A stretch of DNA of 64,000 nucleotides from Glandiceps talaboti (lineage: Eukaryota; Hemichordata; Enteropneusta; Spengelidae), in the NCBI RefSeq assembly GCF_964340395.1, contig NC_135564.1, forward strand, positions 4,882,361-4,946,360. The letters are read 5' to 3'. Numbering within the stretch: the first letter of the stretch is position 1; each line of letters starts with the position of its first letter. Shown piece after piece: positions 11,308 through 21,309 of the stretch. Made by a program: the position numbers and the translations under genes. The notes beneath the pieces were generated by a model. The model was not told the origin of the DNA, did no database searches, and was given only the letters and a program-made list of their open reading frames with translations.

Positions 11308-12800
11308 TCACTGTTTTGGTGTTCTCTTTGTAGCTGTAACCATTGCAGCAATCATTTCATCTTCACTGAGTTTTTCCTTCACTCTATCTTCTCTTTGAAC
11401 AGTCTTATGCTGTGAACTGTCGTAGTCACTTATCATGGGCAAGTTTAAGAACTCCTCATTGAAATCTTTAAGGAGATAACACCATGCATCCTCTCTCTTG
11501 TCTGCTCCATCACCTGCTCCAATCAATTCAACTTGGATATGTTCTCTGCAATACCATGTTGGATGTCTTTCTAGCTCATCAAATGATTCAAACTTCTTAT
11601 CATCAAGGTCGTACAACTCTCCCTGGATTTTCTGTACATCAAGAAGAAATAGAGTAAAACTGATTGTACGTGACGTCAGCTATCATTCATTCATAGAATC
11701 TATCGATTTTGGTGATATTTATAATCTTGGATTACTAAAATGCCCAGTTCTAAAGGGTACAGAGTTAAAAATGTAAAATACATTGAACAGTCCGGAGGTG
11801 TACAAGCTGATTGAGTTTATAAGCTATTTGGTCAAATTCTATAGTGTAGTTCCTATACAGTATTGTTACCATTTACACTTGCACTCACAGTCTAGTTCCT
11901 ATACAGTATTGTTACCATTTACACCTCCACTCACAGTCTAGTTCCTATACAGTATCGTTACCATTTACACCTCCACTCACAGTCTAGTTCCTATACAGTA
12001 TTGTTACCATTTACACCTCCACTCACAGTCTAGTTCCTATACAGTATCATTACCATTTACACCTCCACTCACAGTCTAGTTCCTATGCAGTATCGTTACC
12101 ATTTACACCTCCACTCACAGTCTAGTTCCTTTGCAGTATCGTTACCATTTACACCTCCACTCACAGTTGGCATCCAGACTAACTATTCTTGTACACAGAC
12201 AAGTATTTGTCTGTGTCTAGTATAATGTTAATGTTGATGCATACCCGGGATGCATACATTCTATGACGTCACAGTATTTGTATCCTGGCATTCTTACAAC
12301 CGTTGATTGTATAGTACTGGTAGGGAGTTCCTGTATATTTTGATACGTATGATAAATTACGTCATCGGGTTGTTAATAAGTGTAATATAGTCTTTACACC
12401 TGGTTTGAGTTCAGCAAGTGACGTACATACATCAGTAACTGAGTAAGTAGAATATTGTCAGTAACTTTTAATATGCAGAACAAATTTAGAAATTACACCC
12501 CAAAAACATAAATTCAGCTTGTGCTCCTAACACTGAAAGGTACGTGCTTCCTTCACCACAAAAAAGTTCACTTCTACTCACATTACCATGACCTGCTTTG
12601 TCCAGTATAAATGGAATGTTATACTGTGTAGCAATGATCAGTGGCCAAGTTTCAACAGTCGTAGCTTTCCCAACAAAAGTGGCTTCACCCTTGTCCGCAT
12701 TGGTAATTACATGATAATTTGGCTGGCCCTTCTTTAGGGTACCATACACGAATACACGATGTAACTTAGGCATTGTACAAACTGTACGTACCAGGCTCAT
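11308..12800 (-). CDS. GGACT: Gamma-glutamylaminecyclotransferase (GGACT), two coding exons
   Basis: Exon 1 is 12582-12773 from the preferred ATG, or to 12800 from an in-frame upstream ATG. Exon 2 is 11308-11631. The donor AAT|GTGAGT and acceptor TGTACAG|AAA join in phase 0 to give about 171 aa (human GGACT is 153). The enzyme releases 5-oxoproline from gamma-glutamyl-epsilon-lysine left after degradation of transglutaminase-crosslinked protein, and acts in the cytosol. VFVYGTLKKGQPN near residues 8-19 is the substrate-binding YGTL loop of the gamma-glutamylcyclotransferase fold. NIPFIL and the GELYDLDD segment carry the expected catalytic Glu (residue 69 of the short form). DYDSS matches the family C-terminal block. 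The C-terminus has an extra charged tail of about 30 aa. The second Met (MPKLHRVFVYG) aligns best with known N-termini. A minisatellite and a transposon remnant fill the intron. A TTTATT at 11048-11053 (AATAAA on the minus strand) could be the poly(A) signal. Confidence 0.88.
11845..12168. repeat. 46-bp minisatellite in GGACT intron
   Basis: Seven near-identical head-to-tail copies of a unit beginning TAGTTCCTATACAGTATTG and ending CCTCCACTCACAGTC. Only a few substitutions separate the copies, which implies recent homogenisation. Each unit ends in a run that looks like a 3' splice site (CACTCACAG) on the strand opposite to the gene. Confidence 0.85.
12195..12530. mobile_element. TTAA-type MITE fragment (family C) in GGACT intron
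   Basis: The segment from TGTTGATGCATACC through CAGGTTTGAGTTCA-like sequence to AATTCAGCTTGTGCTCCTAA parallels the intact copy at 58042-58420. The left terminal repeat is missing or decayed, and the right end has lost its CCCCTTTAA terminus. Confidence 0.5.
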
Positions 12801-12975
12801 GTGATGTTTTAACGTGTTTTCTGATCTACAATTTGTGATAAGAAAAAAAATGCCATATCACGATTCTGATTTATATGTATAGTGTGTAGTAACCTCTAGC
12901 TAGCTAGGTCACGCCTATTCTCTTTTGAACTTTGACCGTAAGTCAGGTGACTTGTCAGCTGGTACACAGTACATC
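12801..12975. promoter_or_regulatory. Putative bidirectional promoter, GGACT / GPATCH4
   Basis: Only 175 bp separate the upstream GGACT ATG (-) from the GPATCH4 ATG (+). The gap has no obvious TATA box at a useful distance from either start, and keeps CpGs near GGTCACGCC and TTTGACCGTAAG. Both genes are housekeeping. Divergent pairs at this spacing commonly share a core promoter, but the transcription starts were not seen. Confidence 0.55.
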
Positions 12976-13990
12976 ATGGCGTCGAGTGAGTTTGCACGCC
13001 GGCAACTCACGAAGCATGGTTGGAAAGAAGGTAGGTTTATTAAACCGTTGTAAACTAAAGATAGTGTGAAACCACACTACAGTATATAGTAGATAGGTAT
13101 GGGTATAAAGTGAAGATACATGGATACATATTTATTCCTTAATAAACCACTTGATTGGGTCGCCATATCTCAAGCCGTCGACTCAAAGTGGTATGAACTA
13201 CTGTCCCAAAAGGAGTAGTGTAGAGATACTAAACGTGTATCCTCGTCTCTGCATCTCTGACTTCGCCTCGTCGGTCTAGCTCAGTGCTTGCAAACAAAGA
13301 CAAGGCTATAATTTTATTCCACCAGACATTGAACAAAATACATTGTGTAATTGTACTATGTCTACGATGTAATATACATGTACAGTAGTCCTACTTGCAG
13401 ACAGTGTTTAAAGTCAGGACTCCATTTTTATTATCCTGGAGAAGCTTGATAGAGATAAATAAAGTCAGCATTGAGGCCCCTATACATTACATTGTATGTA
13501 TATTACTGTACAACAAGAACTAAAACTGGAAAATTAAAAACAAAAACAAATGAATATCAGAATAAATTAATTATCATTTCAGGATCTGGACTTGGTAAAA
13601 CTGAATCTGGTATTTCAGAGGCAATCAAGGTGAAACTGAAAACAGACAATGCTGGGGTAAGTTAATGATCACTTATATTTCAAGTTAACTTTCAATAAGC
13701 TCTGGATTTATATGCTATGTGGTTTCGACACGTCTTCTCCCACTCGTGTCGAAACCCTGTAGCGTATAAATCCAGAGCTAACTTTCAATCTGCACTGTTC
13801 AACTGTCTTCATCAGAATGACACATTCCATAGTTACTGCTGACCTCGAGGTGGCGGTATGACCAGCTGGGTATCCAGTCAAAACGTCCCCGGGTCAAAAC
13901 GTCCCCGGTTTCCATAAGTCAAAACGTCCCCAGGTCAAAACGTCCCCGTCTTTCCATTTTCCTTGACCCAAACTATTTGTGTGTGAGTGA

Positions 13991-14033
<43 letters not shown>

Positions 14034-17000
14034 ATTATATCCTTATTTCTTACTATTTCTTACATCACAATACAGTAATGTGACTGCGTACCCACCTCAG
14101 GTGCCCAAAATACGTTTATGCGGCTCCCATGGATCGGCTAACACAAGTGCTAATTAGCGACACAAATGAAGAGGGCGGTAAGGTTTGAAGTCACGCGTGG
14201 CGACGCTTCAAATACTTGAATGTTGCGATTGATCAATGTATTTAGCACATCATGCAAATATAGTTAATCGTGATGAACGAAAGTAGTATGCACTGGCAAG
14301 TCGGTGAAAACTAAATTGTATCTTTCACGGTAAATCACGAACAGAAAATGGTTCGGAATATGGGCATCGATACTTGACCGTGTTTTAGGGAAGGAACGAA
14401 AACTGTTACACAGTCAAGTCTCGTGGTTAAATTTGGTCATACCCGAGGAAGTTTTGACCCGGGGACGTTTTGACCCGGGTACGTTTTGGTCATACCCGGG
14501 GACGTTTTGACCCGGGGACGTTTTGACCCGGGGACGTTATGACTGGTAAGCACCAGCTGTACTGTATGGACTCATTCTGCTGAGGATTGTTGACCCGCTC
14601 AGATTGAAAGCTCAATGCTAAAATGTTGAACTGTTTGTCCATTCTACTGTAATTCATTTGATCCATCAAGCAGGTGAACATTTGTGGCCACGTTAATAGT
14701 ATTGTGAAAACTAAATCTGATTCACTGCCACAGTTTATTGATGTACATGTACTCACAAATTATTGTTGACATCACAATATTAGAGAAACTGCACAATCAT
14801 GTGTAATCCATAGATGTTAGATTCAGAGAGAGACTCTTGTCTACATCCACATCCATGTATAAACCTTTCATAATATATCCATATGCATTGACAATACAAA
14901 GGTGAACAACATAAATCATTCTTCATATGAAACAAAGATACATTGAAAAAAATGCTGTTGATTTAAGGGGAATGCCAATCCAGGAAATAGAGATATTTTC
15001 TTAAACTCCAAGTCCTTGAGAGTCAATTCATGATTTCACATCACATAAATTTCACTTGATTGCCAAGCAACACCAAATTGAAACTTTTTTTCACCTCCAT
15101 TGTTCTTTCAGTGATACACCATTGCATCATGGGTCTTTGCAGACATGAATATTTATTAGATGAACACTGAATATTGATGACAATTTATCTGAAGGAAATA
15201 ACCACTAAGTCATGAAAATGCATTTTACAAGTAATAAATATTCATATCTGCTAAGACTCATGCAGCAATGGTGCGTCACTGAAAGAACAATTGAGGGGAA
15301 AAAGGTTTCAATTTGGTGTTTCGTGGCAAGCAAGTGAAATTTGTGTGATATGAAAATCATGAAATGATTCTTGTGTACAGTTATAAAAGTACTTCTCTTT
15401 CCTGGAGTGGTGTTGAAAAAACAATTCTTGATATGTATGCAAACATGTGAATCTGGTTTTGATCTGATAGGTTGGTGTAGATCCAGGTGAACAATTTACA
15501 TATCATTGGTGGGACCATGTCTTCAACAAAGCTGCAAGTAATATCACAGTGGAAAATAATAAGGTAAGGTCTCCAGCTACCAAAGATGTGTGATTGGTTT
15601 ATTGGTATGTCATGTGACTATCATGTGATAATGGCAAATTAGATATAGTCATTAGGTCACATGATGACATGGATCAAATACAAGAACATATGTTGATTTA
15701 TTGCTATTGGGTAACACTGACTGGCAACACATTGACAGACAAAACTTATTTTATATGATTTAAAAGTTAATTAATATCATGGTAAATTTTTACACAAGGG
15801 TATTGAAAGTTTGCTGTTGCAGCTATTTAGGCTCTAAAGTGAGACCAAAATACCCAGTATATCATTATTTGCAAACATCTTGTTTCATTCGATTCAGAAA
15901 ATGTATTTGTTGTTTTACTAGGATGGTGTAAAGGTCAAAAGTCAATCAGATCGGAAAACACCAATCAGTACCAAGAAAGTTACAAAGACATACGATAGTA
16001 AGAAGATGTTGTATGGTACATTTGTCAAGGTGAGTAGATGGACAAATATCCCCTCTAATGCAGACTATCATCCCTACCCTAAAATGGTATGTGCCATAGT
16101 CTGTCCTTCCGGGAATTAAAAGAAAATTCTGTTATATAAATTTATGGTCATAATTTTAGAAATGTAACTTATTTTTATAAAAAAAAGGGAGAACATGAAA
16201 ATTATATGAAACATTTAAAAGGGAAAGGATAACTTTGTAATTCCCTGAGTTAAATAAAACATGTATGTCATGTGAAACAAGATATTTCACCTTGGGTTGT
16301 CAGCATAAACTTGGAGCTAATATCATTTGGACATGTTTCATAGATGAAAGTGATAGAGGTATAGCCAGCTATATCAACATTATTGCAGTTTGGACTGAAC
16401 CTATGTTTTTCATCTGTTGAGAATTTGTTAGACCAGTAAATATCCACGACAGAAAAAATTCAGAATGAAATGTTTCTGTAAATTTGTTTGGTTTTTCAGT
16501 CAACCACATTGACGTGGGAAGGTGTACAAGGTGAGGATAGCGAAAATGAAGATGACACATCATCGGACAGCGACAGTAATGATGATGATAATGATAACAA
16601 ATATGATGTACCATCAGATGAACAACTATTCAAAGCATGTGGAGGTCTCACAGCTCACAAGTAAGTTGGTGAAAAAATTTTTAATTATAAAATGATGAAC
16701 ATGCTGCCTTATTTATTAATTGCATCCCTTTTGGATCAGGGTCTCTAACCATGATGAGGCGCCCTCACACATCAGTCAGCCCCTTTCAGAGCAAGTCGGC
16801 ACCTGAAATACAAGTCAAAATGTTCCAAATTGCCATTATTTTTTCCCCTTTTTTCCTAAATAATGCTTGAGGACTGGAGGTATAATTGTATTGTTCCCCA
16901 ATCGCTGGAAAATACTCGTTACCTAAGGGTTATCACTACTCGTTTAGCAACACATTGTGACAAGGCCCCCTTTTATATAGGTAACTTGTATTTTCTTCAG

Positions 17001-17545
17001 CAGAATGAAGAAAAATATTTGGGAATAATCTCGAATTATATTATTAATATTATTACTTTATTTACAGAGCTGCGCGCCATGGACACAAATTAAATGGAAA
17101 ACTGAAGAGAATTGAAGAACAAGAAAAATTACTACTGATGAAGAGAACGATGATGTCTGAAGACTCAAAATCTGGAGATATGGAACAAGAAACAACAAAC
17201 AGAAAAATGAAAAAGAAAAAAGAAAAAATAGAAAATACAGACACCCAAAATAGTTCTCAAAATTTAGAAAGAACCTCAGATGTTGATCATGGTAGAACTT
17301 TTCAGGGAAAACAAAAAAACAAGAAAAAAAGGAAATTTTCTGAACTGAGTGATGGTGATAGAAACAGTGACTTGAATAAAACTAAAATTGTTGATGAGAA
17401 TTCTGAGTGTAAGGAAAAGAAAAGGAAAAGTAAAAAGAGAAGTAAAAAATTGAAAACAGAACAAACGGGGGTGGCTGAAAGTGATTTAACAGATAGGAAT
17501 AATGATGTAAGGAAAAAGAAGAAAAAGAAAAAGAAAAAAATGTAA
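12976..17545 (+). CDS. GPATCH4: G-patch domain-containing protein 4, six exons
   Basis: Exons are 12976-13030, 13583-13656, 15471-15563, 15922-16029, 16500-16660 and 17068-17545. All junctions are GT-AG and keep one frame of 322 aa. The N-terminus LTKHGWKEGSGLGKTESGIS is a G-patch (Gly-rich helicase-cofactor motif), followed by VGVDPGEQFTYHWWDHVFNK, which is diagnostic for GPATCH4. Exon 5 encodes an Asp/Ser-rich acidic stretch and then LFKACGGLTAHKAARHGHKL, matching the human EGRTAHKAARLG block. The C-terminal third is Lys/Glu-rich with KKKK runs, as expected for a nucleolar protein. GPATCH4 is linked to DHX15 helicase stimulation and rRNA or snRNA processing. The start ATG lies in ATCATGGCG and is the first ATG after the divergent promoter. 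Introns 2 and 5 contain mobile elements. An AATAAA follows the stop by about 45 bp. Confidence 0.9.
13697..13778. mobile_element. 82-bp perfect-ended hairpin element flanked by an 11-bp direct repeat
   Basis: The left arm (13698-13732, starting AGCTCTGGATTTATATG) and right arm (13745-13779) pair over about 35 nt with few mismatches around a 12-nt loop. The sequence TAACTTTCAAT is present on both sides (13686-13696 and 13779-13789), which looks like a target-site duplication. It lies in GPATCH4 intron 2, in the arm of an older repeat. Confidence 0.55.
13869..14551. mobile_element. 683-bp non-autonomous DNA transposon with repeat-array termini (hAT-like?)
   Basis: The left end has four tandem copies of GTCAAAACGTCCCCGG-type units. 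The right end has about six copies of the complement, CCGGGGACGTTTTGAC. The outermost bases (GGTATCCAGTCAAAACG and, complemented, GCTTACCAGTCATAACG) form terminal inverted repeats. ACCAGCTG is directly repeated at 13861-13868 and 14552-14559; an 8-bp duplication suits the hAT or P superfamilies. The interior is CpG-rich relative to its surroundings, contains a (GT)n tract (about 13979-14029) and has no transposase ORF. It is inserted in GPATCH4 intron 2 inside remnants of an older palindromic repeat. Confidence 0.6.
13979..14029. repeat. (GT)n microsatellite
   Basis: An uninterrupted GT run of about 20 dinucleotides, preceded by GTGA repeats, inside the 683-bp element. Confidence 0.9.
14962..15418. 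mobile_element. Palindromic MITE-like element, family A, second copy
   Basis: The arms around a central AATATTTATTAGATGAAC / TAATAAATATTCAT segment are inverted copies of each other. They share ATTGCCAAGCAACACCAAATTG and the CAGGAAA-type ends with the 3304-3711 element. It lies in GPATCH4 intron 2 and has no ORF. Confidence 0.55.
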
Positions 17546-17587
17546 ATATTTATAAATGTATTGTTTTGTATTTATTTATGTCAAAGC

Positions 17588-17593
17588 AATAAA
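17588..17593 (+). terminator. Poly(A) signal of GPATCH4
   Basis: AATAAA lies about 43 bp after the stop codon and immediately before a minisatellite, giving a very short 3' UTR. Confidence 0.6.
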
Positions 17594-17604
17594 CTCATGT
17601 TCTT

Positions 17605-18695
17605 ATTTCATTACTGGGTATATTCAATGTACATTTCATTACTGGGTACATTTGATGTACATTTCATTACTGGGTATATTCAATGTACATTTCATTACTG
17701 GGTACATTTGATGTACATTTCATACTGGGTATATTCAATGTACATTTCATTACTGGGTACATTCAATGTACATTTCATTACTGGGTATATCGATGTACAT
17801 TTCATTACTGGGTACATTCAATGTACATTTCGTTACTGGGTACATCCAATGTACATTTCATTACTGGGTACATCCAATGTACATTTCATTACTGGGTACA
17901 TCCAATGTACATTTCATTACTGGGTACATTCAATGTACATTTCAATACTGGGTACATTCAATGTACATTTCATTACTGGGTATATTCAATGTACATTTCA
18001 TTACTGGGTACATCCAATGTACATTTCATTACTGGGTACATCCAATGTACATTTCATTACTGGGTACATCCAATGTACATTTCATTACTGGGTACATTCA
18101 ATGTACATTTCAATACTGGGTACATTCAATGTACATTTCATTACTGGGTATATTCAATGTACATTTCATTACTGGGTACATTTGATGTACATTTCATACT
18201 GGGTATATTCGATGTATATTTCATTTACTGGGTACATCCAATGTACATTTCATTACTGGGTATATTCAATGTACATTTCATTACTGGGTATATTCAATGT
18301 ATATTTCATTACTGGGTACATCCAATGTACATTTCATTACTGGGTATATTCAATGTATATTTCATTACTGGGTACATCCAATGTACATTTCATTACTCGG
18401 TATATTCGATGTATATTTCATTACTGGGTACATCCAATGTACATTTCATTACTGGGTACATCCAATGTACATTTCATTACTGGGTATATTCGATGTATAT
18501 TTCATTACTGGGTACATCCAATGTACATTTCATTACTGGGTACATCCAATGTACATTTCATTACTGGGTACATCCAATGTACATTTCATTACTGGGTATA
18601 TTCGATGTATATTTCATTACTGGGTATATTCAATGTATATTTCATTACTGGGTACATCCAATGTATATTTCATTTACTGGGTATATTCGACGTCT
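17605..18695 (+). repeat. 28-bp minisatellite, about 39 copies
   Basis: The unit is TACATTTCATTACTGGGTAC plus ATTCAATG, with alternating ATTCAATG, ATCCAATG and ATTCGATG ends and GGGTACAT/GGGTATAT variants. Because 28 is not a multiple of 3 and the unit has no forward stop, all three forward frames stay open for up to 386 codons. The resulting YWVYSMYISLLG-type repeats are artefacts, not proteins. Some variant blocks are repeated in order, suggesting higher-order amplification. Confidence 0.95.
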
Positions 18696-18720
18696 TTGAC
18701 ACTGTCATGAATGACTGGTG

Positions 18721-21309
18721 ATTAGTCTGTATTAATGGATTTAACTTTGTATTGCACTGAAATTTACAATTAGCTCACCAAAGCTGTCACTAGGTATCCA
18801 CCATGGCTTCGTAAGTATTTTCTGAAGTTACAACTGGAAATCAGGATAGTTATCTCACTTGGGATGGTAACACAGTATACTTTCCTCATTATCTCACTAG
18901 CGTTATACAATTTTTGAATGAAATTGTTGACTGGTACCATCGGTTTACAATGTGTAATCTGATCAGGGTGTTTTTTTGACTGAAATACTGACCTCCGAGA
19001 TTACAGTACTCTTCAAATGTGTGTTCTGACAAATTGTCCAGGACAACCTATTTTCGACTCCTGTGGATATGTTCACACTGGTTTCCATATGTGTCATGTC
19101 AAAGTTATGTGTGTCAGAGAATTCAAAAGTTATTTACTGCATTTTGGATCCAAAAAATTATCCTGATAGAAGATATTTATCACAATCAAGGTAAGGGTTT
19201 ATCTGGATAGGGGTAATTCTCCTGATTGGCAGTTGTTCCTTGTCCATGATGTAAAAAACAGTGTAAAAGCTGATGTATGCAATGGTATCATTTTGATGTC
19301 ATGTCGCTCGCTGCTCTATCTGTTCAGTTCAATTCAGTTTGTTTAACAGGACTAGTCACCCTTTCGGAATCTACATATATATATCCCTCTGTTCCTTAAT
19401 TGGTGAGAGGGGTTGACTGGCAAACTAACATATATACCTAGCAACTAGCCCATGCCCATAGCTACAATGAAATCATGTATTGCAAAGAATAACCGATGGT
19501 TAGGCAAGTGGATAAGCATTGGCAGTTTTATTCCAACTCAAAAAAAAAGGTATACAATTCTATAACACATGCTGGCCTACAGAGCGAAACTGGGGTTGTA
19601 TACCCTGTTGTCACCATGGTCACTAATACATACGTTGGAGATTTTGCTATTTTTCTTGGGCTGATATTTTCTTGAAAGAGCGCCCTCTGTTGGTGACATT
19701 TTGTGATTCCATAGTTCAAAAGTTCTATTCACATCGCAGCGACAACTTGAAAAACACAGAGTAAGCTGGTCGTTGGTATATGAACCTATGCAGATATGTT
19801 TTGTGGGGTGAAATTGTACACGAATGCTGACTTCAGAAGATAGTACAAGTAAGTAAAGATTGCATATTGGACTACAAGCTTCTCGAGTGACTTGTACGTG
19901 CATTAGCATAATGAAAGGGTTTTGCTTCAGGCAACGATGCGGATGCACTATTTTACACGGACTAAATATTTCGTTAGACCGGCATCGTATTTATTCGGTA
20001 GGCCCAGATAGTATTATATGTTACAGTACAACGTACGTATGACATCGGTGCATAACAATTGTATTTCAAATCATAATAGATAATGTGCAGAGCTCATACA
20101 TGTCTCATAGTCCATGACGTGCACATAGCAGAGCAACCCTTGACTTCTCCCTGGGGGTTCCATGATAAGCAGGTCAAATATAAAACTCCAAATATATGAT
20201 AATTAATGTATGCGCTAGCTACTATACACTTGCCTAGAGCATGTGGGTTATACTTCCATGCCTAGAGTAATACACAAATAAGGTCTGATCGCAGAAGAGA
20301 AGTGTCCCCACATTACATGCAAATTGCATGTGAAAGAAATATACTAGGGTCTATAGCACGAATAATTTTTTTATTTTATTTTGAGCTTTGACTTCTTTTT
20401 TTTTTTTGGGGGGGGGGGGGGCTCTTTGGGCTTTTCATCGTTCCATCTTCCAGGGTTTGCACTCAAACTGGTTTGTTTTCAGTCAATTTAAATCCTGGAA
20501 TGAAAAAAACCTAAAAAAAAAAACCTTTTAAAAGCAACTCAAAATCTAAACTAATAGTACAATTATTCCTGCTAGGTCAAATGGTGCAATGTTACCGTTC
20601 AAGTGCTTGATTTACAGCAGAGATGAGAACAGCTCTTCACTAGATATCATGCCATGTGTAAGCCAACCATATCTGCATGCATTGAAACCAAAAATATGGA
20701 ATTTATACTCTGGTCATTCTACATTGGAGACTTGCATCTATATCTTGGTTCTGCAGTGTTTCAGTTAGTACGTGTCAAAATGTTAAGATTCACCATAATT
20801 TCCTCACTTATTCAGAAAGTATACTTGTGGTGATAAAGCTATTTATTACCAGATATTTTTCTTCATTCAAATTGAAAATACTATAAAATAAAGAGTTTTG
20901 TCACTAGACTATACTTCTCAATTTTGAAGGCCCCCTAAGGTCATTCGTATTGTTCTTGACTGAGTGAAGGAAAAAATAATATGGAAAATAATTACATATT
21001 ATTCAACAATATTTTTCTTCATTCATGATAAACCCCTGAGTCACAAGTATTTTTCTGGGTTAATGAAGTAAAATATTGGGGGGGGGGGGGTTGTAATACA
21101 GTTATACCTCCTTGAGCATAATTTCTGAAAAATAATGTAGCCATGGGTTGTTGTGACAGAATGACCAGGGTATATAATCCGTATTTTCTGTTCAGACATA
21201 GTAACTTGGCTTGTGCATGGTATAATACCTACTACTGTCATCAGAGAAATCATGAGATTCAAATATATGATAAAATGTTTCTTCAACAGATTGAATCATA
21301 ACATACACT
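18721..21309. other. Gene-free interval between GPATCH4 and the Hsp70 gene
   Basis: No supported gene was found. The sequence is AT-rich with a poly(T)-poly(G) junction near 20395-20422 and a poly(G) run near 21078. A possible acceptor (TTTCTTCAACAG, ending 21289) lies 20 bp before the Hsp70 ATG, which suggests that an untranslated first exon of that gene sits somewhere in this interval. No heat-shock-element array was recognised by eye. Confidence 0.5.

Noticed and set aside
17561-18721. 386-codon and overlapping 338-codon plus-strand ORFs
   Set aside because: They are translations of the 28-bp minisatellite, open in all three frames. Nothing supports a protein.
18802-18812. ATGGCTTCGTAAGT, a possible first coding exon for the Hsp70 gene
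   Set aside because: Splicing from this donor to the acceptor at 21289 would put the Hsp70 coding sequence out of frame.
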